In this document: positions 61,792 through 64,000 of the stretch, one piece after another
Numbering within the stretch: the first letter of the stretch is position 1
Layout of the letters: every line of letters begins with the position of its first letter
Assembly: GCF_030503435.1 (NCBI RefSeq)
Contig: NZ_JAUKPO010000001.1
Coordinates: 372,001 to 436,000 of the forward strand
Origin: Rhodocytophaga aerolata
GTDB taxonomy: Bacteria > Bacteroidota > Bacteroidia > Cytophagales > 172606-1
DNA: 64,000 nt
Reading direction: 5' to 3'
Notes under the pieces: model-generated
Database searches by the model: none
Told to the model about the DNA's origin: nothing
The model's input: only the letters and a program-made list of their open reading frames with translations
Translations under genes and position numbers: made by a program

Positions 61792-64000
61792 ATGTATCGG
61801 TTACTTATCTACTCTACCTTCCTTCTCTTTATACTTCTTTTTACAGCCTGTAAACAGGAAGAAAAGAAAGACACCTTATTCTCTTTATTACCCGCAAGTG
61901 AGACTGGCATCGCCTTTATTAATCAGCTAACTGAGTCAGAAGAATTTAACGTGCTCAAGTATGGGTATTTCTACAATGGCGGCGGCGTAGCCATTGGCGA
62001 CCTCAACAACGATGGATTGCAAGATATTTATTTCACAGGCAATATGGTGGGCAACCGACTATACCTCAACAAAGGGGAGTTAAAATTTGAAAACATTACC
62101 GAAAGTGCAGGTGTAGCGGCGATGGTTGGATGGAAAACCGGCGTAACCATGGCCGACTTAAATGCCGATGGCTTACTGGATATATACGTTTGCCGTTCCG
62201 GAAGCAGTGTAGCCAAAGAACGTGAAAACTTGCTTTATATCAATCAAGGGAATATGCGGTTTACAGAGCAGGCCGCCCAATACGGATTGAATGATACCGG
62301 GTATTCTACACAAGCCGCTTTTTTTGACTATGATAATGATGGCGATCTGGATATGTGGCTGCTGAACCATTCTGTACAGGAATACGCCGGATTCAGCCAG
62401 ATCAGCGCTAAACTAAAAGATCAGAAAAATCCTCTATTTGCCAGCCGCTTGTTGAAAAATGAAGGGGGAAAATTTACAGATGTAAGCGAAGCCGCCGGTT
62501 TGGTAAACAATGTCCTAAGCTTTGGCCTGGGAATTGGTATTTCTGACTTTAATAAAGATGGATGGCCCGATGTGTATATTTCCAATGATTACAACGAACA
62601 AGACTACCTGTACCTCAACCAGGGAAATGGCACCTTTAGCGAAAGGTTAAAAGACTGCATCGGACATACTTCCCTCTTTTCGATGGGTGTAGATGTGGCC
62701 GATGTAAATAACGATGGCTGGATGGATGTACTCACCCTGGATATGCTTCCGGAAGATAACTTCCGCCAGAAACAAGTGCTTGGGCCAGATAATTACGATA
62801 AATACCAGATGCTGGTAAAGTCAGGCTTTTATCACCAGAACATGCGCAACATGCTGCAACTCAACAACGGACCAATGCAACTAACGGATTCTGCTGGAAA
62901 ACCAAATCCGGTCAAAGGAGTTTCGTTTAGCGAAATTGGGCAACTGGCTGGCGTTTCGAATACCGACTGGAGCTGGGCGCCTTTGTTTGCCGACTTTAAC
63001 AACGATGGCCATCAGGATCTTTTTATCAGCAATGGGTACGCCCGCGATTATACCAATATGGATTTTCTGAGCTTTGCGGCAGACGAGAAAATGAAAGAAG
63101 GCCAGGGCAGCCAGAAAATGACCATGCAACAGATTATTGGCAAAATGCCATCTGCCATTGTAAAGAATTATATCTACGAGAACAAAGGGGACCTGACTTT
63201 TGCTAAACAAACAGAGAAATGGGGGCTGGACCAGACCAGCATTTCCACCGGAGCCGCCTATGCCGACCTAGACAATGATGGTGACCTGGATTTAGTAGTA
63301 AATAACACCAATGAAGCTGCTTTTGTATACCAGAACAACCTGGAGAACCAAGTAAAAGACCACCGTTTTTTAAAGGTAAAACTTATAGGAGAGGGAAAAA
63401 ACAAACAAGGAATTGGAGCAACTGTACAGCTTATTTGTTCAGATAAAACATTGGTTCAGGAAATGATGCCTACCAGAGGATTCCAGTCCTCAGTACCTGC
63501 CGAACTGGTATTCGGTTTGGGAACCTCTGACCTGCAACAAATACAGGTAACCTGGCCAAGTGGAAAAATACAAACCATTTCCTCTTTGAAGCCTAACCAA
63601 ACCATTACTTTACAAGAAAAAGAAGCCTCTCTGCCATCAACTCCACAGGCAACTACTTCTCTGCTGTTTACACAACTAAATACTCTAGTAGATTTTACAC
63701 ACCAGGAAGAAAACTTTGTAGACTTTAAAATTCAACGATTGCTACCCAATGCTCTTTCTGCACAAGGGCCGCACATAGCCAAAGGTGATGTAAATGGAGA
63801 TGGACGGCAAGATTTGTTCGTTTGCGGTGCCCGGGGACAGGAAAGTAAACTATTTCTTCAAAAGGCGGATGGCACTTTTCATGCACTTCCACAAGCTGAT
63901 TTAGCCAAAGATGCGGCCGCTGAAGATACGGATGCCTCTTTTTTTGATGCAGATGGAGACAAAGACCTGGACCTACTGGTCGTAAGCGGGGGCTATTGTT
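61792..64000 (+). CDS. VCBS/FG-GAP and UnbV (CRTAC1-like) lipoprotein, 3' end outside window
   Basis: The gene runs off the right edge; 736 codons are visible. The ATG at 61792 gives a lipoprotein signal ending LFTAC (Cys20); an in-frame ATG at 61753 adds thirteen residues. At least eight Ca-binding FG-GAP loops are visible (DLNNDGLQD, DYDNDGDLD, DFNKDGWPD, DVNNDGWMD, DFNNDGHQD, DLDNDGDLD, DVNGDGRQD, DADGDKDLD). Before the last ones, an ASPIC/UnbV-like domain (GIGATVQLICSD, VTWPSGKIQTI) is recognisable. Such lipoproteins often sit in SusCD loci of Bacteroidota; the function is unclear. Confidence 0.92.
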   Translation, partial: MYRLLIYSTFLLFILLFTACKQEEKKDTLFSLLPASETGIAFINQLTESEEFNVLKYGYFYNGGGVAIGDLNNDGLQDIYFTGNMVGNRLYLNKGELKFENITESAGVAAMVGWKTGVTMADLNADGLLDIYVCRSGSSVAKERENLLYINQGNMRFTEQAAQYGLNDTGYSTQAAFFDYDNDGDLDMWLLNHSVQEYAGFSQISAKLKDQKNPLFASRLLKNEGGKFTDVSEAAGLVNNVLSFGLGIGISDFNKDGWPDVYISNDYNEQDYLYLNQGNGTFSERLKDCIGHTSLFSMGVDVADVNNDGWMDVLTLDMLPEDNFRQKQVLGPDNYDKYQMLVKSGFYHQNMRNMLQLNNGPMQLTDSAGKPNPVKGVSFSEIGQLAGVSNTDWSWAPLFADFNNDGHQDLFISNGYARDYTNMDFLSFAADEKMKEGQGSQKMTMQQIIGKMPSAIVKNYIYENKGDLTFAKQTEKWGLDQTSISTGAAYADLDNDGDLDLVVNNTNEAAFVYQNNLENQVKDHRFLKVKLIGEGKNKQGIGATVQLICSDKTLVQEMMPTRGFQSSVPAELVFGLGTSDLQQIQVTWPSGKIQTISSLKPNQTITLQEKEASLPSTPQATTSLLFTQLNTLVDFTHQEENFVDFKIQRLLPNALSAQGPHIAKGDVNGDGRQDLFVCGARGQESKLFLQKADGTFHALPQADLAKDAAAEDTDASFFDADGDKDLDLLVVSGGYC

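Noticed and set aside
1-64000. tRNA, rRNA, CRISPR arrays and insertion sequences
   Set aside because: Read through all intergenic stretches on both strands; none showed cloverleaf, regular spacer-repeat or transposase patterns.

Overview
The window reads as a chromosomal segment of a Bacteroidota bacterium of the Cytophagales type (a Rhodocytophaga-like lineage is a guess). Evidence: a SusC/SusD pair, several TonB-linked or porin-like outer-membrane proteins, a fused SecDF, the rpsU-xerC-hpf arrangement common in this phylum, the bacillithiol-system protein YtxJ, a lycopene cyclase, and promoter elements of the Bacteroidota type (TTTG, about 19 bases, TAnnTTTG). Base composition is moderately AT-rich and coding density is high. 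I found no insertion sequence, phage, CRISPR array, rRNA or tRNA.

Layout. 1-9.1 kb: exported basic-repeat proteins with YtxJ, an OsmC-type peroxidase facing an operator-like palindrome, then housekeeping genes lipA, crtY, metK, hpf, xerC and rpsU. 9.1-12.5 kb: a small outer-membrane protein, a TonB-dependent receptor behind a cluster of inverted repeats, and a MerR regulator. 12.5-17.1 kb (minus strand): a four-gene membrane operon (DUF4173-like protein, unknown protein, DUF1361 protein, DgkA) behind a duplicated palindrome, next to the cbpA-cbpM chaperone pair. 17.3-27.0 kb (minus strand): a large HExxH protease/TolB-propeller/beta-barrel protein, a dihydroorotase homologue lacking its HxH metal motif, a methyltransferase-glycosyltransferase fusion, a BatA-like protein and a SIMPL protein. 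27.1-37.9 kb: metabolic, RNA and envelope genes including dusB, the overlapping CPBP protease-DUF2007-cdsA operon, the CCA-adding enzyme, a threonylcarbamoyl-AMP synthase and mscL. 37.9-44.6 kb: a Pro/Asp-repeat lipoprotein, a 57-codon DUF1059 gene, nhaD and secDF. 44.8-53.2 kb: predicted exported enzymes (alkaline-phosphatase-like, propeller, heparinase-like lyase, metallo-beta-lactamase fold, endonuclease/exonuclease/phosphatase lipoprotein). 53.8-64.0 kb: SusC, SusD, a DUF5107-TPR protein and a VCBS/UnbV lipoprotein that runs off the window, probably one nutrient-uptake locus.

The right third looks like a surface and scavenging region: exported hydrolases would release substrates and the SusCD complex would import them. 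The rest is mostly core genome. The best candidates for something undescribed are the cluster of inverted repeats before the TonB receptor, the twin palindromes before the DUF4173-like operon, the hairpin ending on the xerC start codon, the protease-propeller-barrel protein and the methyltransferase-glycosyltransferase fusion. No complete novel defence or mobile system is visible. Family assignments come from reading motifs; no database search was run.
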